Source: a virus
Length of the DNA: 64,000 bases
IMG/VR virus record: IMGVR_UViG_3300010399_000040
Location: 1-64,000 of that record
Direction: 5' to 3' (one strand)
The position numbers were made by a program, and so were the translations under genes. Below are positions 61,382-64,000 of the stretch, one piece after another. The notes under the pieces are model-generated. The model was not told where the DNA came from and ran no database searches. It saw only the letters and a list, made by a program, of their open reading frames with translations. Position 1 is the stretch's first letter; every line of letters starts with the position of its first letter.

Positions 61382-61988
61382 TGTGCGAACCGTAGACTCT
61401 GTCCCAACGGGCTTTGTGCTGTCGGCGCAACTCCGGAGTCTTGTAACCGTGGTGTATGCAGTGGACGTCCGAAAGGTACTCCGGCGTCACATCGACGGAG
61501 ACGCCGTTACGCAAGAGCGTCGGACCGTAGACTACGGAACTCCGGAACACCCAACGACCGTGGCGTGGCGGCCTCCTGTAGAACTTCGTACGCTTGCGCG
61601 ACTCCTCGCTGAACATCCCGTCTACGCGAATGTGCTGATCGTCTCCCCACAGGTTGACCCACCTAACGTCGAGAGCTAACGCGTTCGGCATCTCCGTCGG
61701 CAATCTGCTCCACGTCTCGTCGACGTCCCAGTGCATCGCCCATTCGGCTTGCGACAGTGCCACGTCCATCGCTCCCTGCTTCATCGTCTCGTCGTACTCC
61801 TTGCTCCGATCGTCTTGGTACGTCGCGTGCAAACACAAGCGCGAACCTCGCATCCGACGCTGCGTATCGAACGAGCACCTGTCGAAGTGCACCACGAACG
61901 GTACGTTCAACCGCTCGACTTCGGATAAGTACTGAGGTATCCAGTGGACGTCATCCTCGCAGATCGGAGTGAACGCGCAGATCAGCAC
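61296..61988 (-). CDS. Glycosyltransferase family 2/WecG-like protein
   Basis: 230 aa from the GTG at 61988, six bases after GGGAGG; the frame is open further upstream. VLICAFTPICEDDVHWIPQYLSEVERL, VVHFDRCSF, then MHWDVDETWSRLP (D-x-D for metal) and HCIHHGYKTPE are a GT2-like series (family of glycosyltransferases that handle the W-D-(x)-DE motif). Probably the sugar transferase for this cassette. The small ORF 61982-62068 overlaps its start. Confidence 0.68.
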   Translation of the reverse strand: MLICAFTPICEDDVHWIPQYLSEVERLNVPFVVHFDRCSFDTQRRMRGSRLCLHATYQDDRSKEYDETMKQGAMDVALSQAEWAMHWDVDETWSRLPTEMPNALALDVRWVNLWGDDQHIRVDGMFSEESRKRTKFYRRPPRHGRWVFRSSVVYGPTLLRNGVSVDVTPEYLSDVHCIHHGYKTPELRRQHKARWDRVYGSHSDGRNPYGTWEFICDDSIVPVLEDYPGR

Positions 61989-62068
61989 AGCAGACCTCCC
62001 AGGACGATTCCCAACGCGATGCCAGCGATGGACCCAACGAGCAGGCCCCAGCAGAAACCCCAGGCCAT
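61982..62068 (-). CDS. Small transmembrane peptide gene
   Basis: 28 aa: MAWGFCWGLLVGSIAGIALG then IVLGGLLC, a single glycine-rich transmembrane helix. The TGA stop overlaps the GTG of the next gene. The ribosome site ahead is weak. It fills the gap between the radical SAM and glycosyltransferase genes. Confidence 0.4.
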   Translation of the reverse strand: MAWGFCWGLLVGSIAGIALGIVLGGLLC

Positions 62069-62100
62069 GTCTTGAAAGGCAGACAGTCCGCAGCGCCCGC

Positions 62101-63039
62101 TCACACGAAGCATGGGTCCACCACGTCACGAGCGGCGATCAACTGCTTGTTGACTTCGTGGAGTTTGCAGCAATGCTGACACTCGCGCACCACCTTCACG
62201 CCGCTTTCTAGCATCTTCCGTCGGCGCTCGCCCTTCCAGACGGCGTCCCATCCGTCTCGGATGTTGCCGAACGTGAACTCGGGTTTGCCGAAGTGATACG
62301 CGCACACTGCGAAGTCGCCATTGTACCACATGAACGGGACGAACGTGTGCCCGAGGCAGACGTCGTACCCGTGCGGCTTGAGGTAGTCGTCCCACTTGTA
62401 GTCAGTGAGGACGATGCGGAACTCCTGCGTGTCGAAATCCATCAGCCAGTCAGGGCGCTCGACTGGCTTCTGCAGGTCCTCGCGATCGGCAAGAGCTGGC
62501 CTTACCTGGAAGTAAGCGACGCCGGCATCTCGCGCCGCCTTGACCATCTCCGGAAGCTTCGTTTCGTTCTCGGCGCAGAGATTGAAGTTGACGCCGACCT
62601 TTGTCGCTTTGGCGTACTCCGCGACGTGTTTCGTGATGACGAACTTCTCCGTCACTGTCACGCGTATCCAGTCTAGCATATCCGGACGTGCTATTCGCTT
62701 GTAAGCGTTCGTGAACATGCCTTGCTTAAACTTGAGCGTATGTGCTAAGTCCACTGCGGCGTCGATGTGGCTGTAGACGCTCGGATCGCCTCCGCCCGTC
62801 CACGTGATCGTTTGGACGCCCGCGTCTTTTGCTTCCAACAGGAAGCGACCTAACACCGCCTCGTCTAACTCCTCGTCCGTGTGGTGCTGCTTGTACTCGC
62901 TCGCGACGTAGAAGCACCACGGGCACTTCGCGTTGCAGCGGTTGGTCGGTGCTATCTCGACGTTGACTGGAGGGTCGTACCATTCGCGATCTGCGAGAGC
63001 GACGTTGAGAAGCTTAGCGGCGGGTGCGAACTCGTTCAC
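62101..63039 (-). CDS. Radical SAM protein with SPASM-like C-terminus
   Basis: 312 aa. The cluster motif CNAKCPWC (C-x3-C-x2-C) sits at about residue 33; GVQTITWTGGGDPSVYSHI is the SAM-binding GGE-type strand (here GGGDP). The C-terminal region has CLGHTFVPFMWYNGDFAVCAYH and RECQHCCKLHEVN, the Cys set of a SPASM/Twitch auxiliary FeS domain. Such proteins modify peptides or sugars; here the sugar cassette suggests a sugar or peptide-linked step. Start overlaps the next gene. Confidence 0.84.
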   Translation of the reverse strand: MNEFAPAAKLLNVALADREWYDPPVNVEIAPTNRCNAKCPWCFYVASEYKQHHTDEELDEAVLGRFLLEAKDAGVQTITWTGGGDPSVYSHIDAAVDLAHTLKFKQGMFTNAYKRIARPDMLDWIRVTVTEKFVITKHVAEYAKATKVGVNFNLCAENETKLPEMVKAARDAGVAYFQVRPALADREDLQKPVERPDWLMDFDTQEFRIVLTDYKWDDYLKPHGYDVCLGHTFVPFMWYNGDFAVCAYHFGKPEFTFGNIRDGWDAVWKGERRRKMLESGVKVVRECQHCCKLHEVNKQLIAARDVVDPCFV

Positions 63040-63950
63040 ATGGCCTCCTTCATCTGCTTCAGCATCTCCTCCACCCTGTGTCTGTACAGGTGCCTCGACA
63101 ACGTGTACTCGTGCTGGAGTCGACGATGCGCCTCCCTCAACGAGTCGTTGGAGAGGTATAGATCGACGTATTCTTCACACTGATCCCTGTCTACGTACAT
63201 CGGAAGTATGCTCTGCGGGTACTGCTCAGCGAGCCCAGCGCAATACGGATGGACGATGAAACCTCCTAACCCTGTAGTGAGGTAGACTCTGTTGCTCCAG
63301 TAGCGGTCGGTCGACGGCCCGTCTGGCGCGACCACGACTTTAGTCGAAGCGAACACCTGAGCTAGCTCACGCCCGTGCACCCGTCCACGGGGACCACGGT
63401 TGCCTACAATAATGAAGTTCTCGCCGTACTTCGCCTTCAGCCTTTCGATGTGCTCGACACGTTTGCATCCGTGGTTCACCATCCCTGTGAAGAGCACCTG
63501 CGGCGCCATCGACGCTACGCTCCGCTCCAGCAAACATGCCTTGCGACCGTCGAAACCCTGCATGAGGTGGCGCAATGGTCCGCCCATCTTCGCTACCCAG
63601 TCACCGTCCGTGCAGAAGCCTAACTTGATGTGTGGCATCACGTCGAACATCCACTGCACGCGAGAGAGACTCCTAGTTCTCAGCGAAGGATCGCCCTCCA
63701 CTGACTCCACCATGTCGAAGTAGTAGAAGAAGCACGGCATGCGTTTCGACGTCTCTATCAGCTCACTCACTGTAGGCCACTTGAGGAACAAGCAGAAATC
63801 AGCTTCGCACGATGCTAGAAGCTTCGTACGTTTCCACCGTTGCTCCTGCAGGCACTCGACTTCGTGGCCAAGCTCGCGGAACGCGTGGGCGATCGCACCT
63901 TCGTCGTCGTTATCTCCGCTGTCATGTTTAGCTACGAACAGAACTCTCAT
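63036..63950 (-). CDS. Glycosyltransferase (GT-B, CgeB-like)
   Basis: 304 aa. MRVLFVAKHDSGDNDDEGAIAHAFRELGHEVECLQEQRW is the N-terminal GT-B strand and helix. C-terminal: VFASTKVVVAPDGPSTDRYWSNRVYLTTG LGGFIVHPYCAG is the (S/N)-x-R-x-(F/Y)-E/x-x-x-(G/A)-C-G-(G/A) donor-binding layout typical of CgeB-like transferases, ending EEYVDLYLSNDSLREAHRRLQHEYTLSRH. Ribosome site CTAGGAG ahead. The next gene upstream is cut by the window end. Confidence 0.82.
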   Translation of the reverse strand: MRVLFVAKHDSGDNDDEGAIAHAFRELGHEVECLQEQRWKRTKLLASCEADFCLFLKWPTVSELIETSKRMPCFFYYFDMVESVEGDPSLRTRSLSRVQWMFDVMPHIKLGFCTDGDWVAKMGGPLRHLMQGFDGRKACLLERSVASMAPQVLFTGMVNHGCKRVEHIERLKAKYGENFIIVGNRGPRGRVHGRELAQVFASTKVVVAPDGPSTDRYWSNRVYLTTGLGGFIVHPYCAGLAEQYPQSILPMYVDRDQCEEYVDLYLSNDSLREAHRRLQHEYTLSRHLYRHRVEEMLKQMKEAM

Positions 63951-64000
63951 TGTGAACTCCTAGGTTCCACTTCTTCACCGAGGCCTAGCGTTCGCGAAGC
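63951..64000. other. Window edge, no gene supportable
   Basis: Fifty bases upstream of the glycosyltransferase. Only its ribosome site (CTAGGAG) can be identified. An upstream gene presumably ends here but its frame cannot be decided. Confidence 0.4.

Noticed and set aside
1-64000. Prophage with integrase
   Set aside because: No integrase, excisionase or attachment-site pair was recognised; the XRE-type regulator alone does not prove lysogeny.

Overview
This window looks like most of the genome of a tailed phage with siphovirus architecture: terminase, portal, MuF-type head protein, protease/scaffold, capsid, connectors, tail tube, frameshifted tail chaperone, tape measure. It probably infects a planctomycete of the Gemmata type. 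The host guess rests on three things: a protein starting with the LE(D/S)RTNPS type of N-terminus seen on planctomycete exported proteins (35693-36466), a C-terminus resembling the planctomycete TIGR02996 domain (9286-9855), and a CsrA homologue. No integrase, transposase, CRISPR array or rRNA is visible. Both ends of the window are arbitrary cuts.

Layout. Bases 1-27258 are transcribed leftward from a strong promoter at about 27265-27293. The first genes carry an XRE-type DNA-binding protein, a small sigma-like protein and CsrA. Then come a helicase, a Cas4/RecB-type nuclease, a primase-helicase, a family A DNA polymerase, a thymidylate-synthase-fold enzyme whose key residue predicts dCMP as substrate, a MazG-like protein, a dNMP kinase, an HNH nuclease, a run of small accessory genes (5.4-10.8 kb), two DNA glycosylases, a GroES-type co-chaperonin and a sugar/glycosyltransferase cassette. 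Bases 27384-59812 are rightward structural genes from a divergent promoter, with a second matching promoter at 38544-38571. Bases 59774-63950 are leftward again and hold a second sugar cassette (aminotransferase, cupin, radical SAM, glycosyltransferases).

Main discovery. Between 5.87 and 10.82 kb, eight intergenic gaps on the minus strand each hold a complete type II (open stem II) hammerhead ribozyme. Each has the GAAA, NUH and CUGANGA core, a stem III hairpin and a stem I hairpin, and starts at or within a few bases of the upstream stop codon. In seven of eight, the stem I loop is complementary to the bases just 3' of stem II, with compensatory changes (GAACU/AGUUC, GACCU/AGGUC, AACCU/AGGUU), which predicts a pseudoknot. 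The arrangement looks like an RNA-processing operon that cuts a polycistronic transcript into mRNAs capped by a hairpin at each end.

Other points of note: near-leaderless divergent promoters; non-AUG starts for the terminase (CTG) and probably the protease (AUC); a portal fused to a ParB-like effector domain; a MuF protein with an embedded NUDIX domain; a host-like exported protein inserted between them; a nested scaffold start; a CCCAAAA -1 frameshift site; and a structured RNA-like element present twice in opposite orientation. Functional calls are from recognisable motifs only; no database search was possible.
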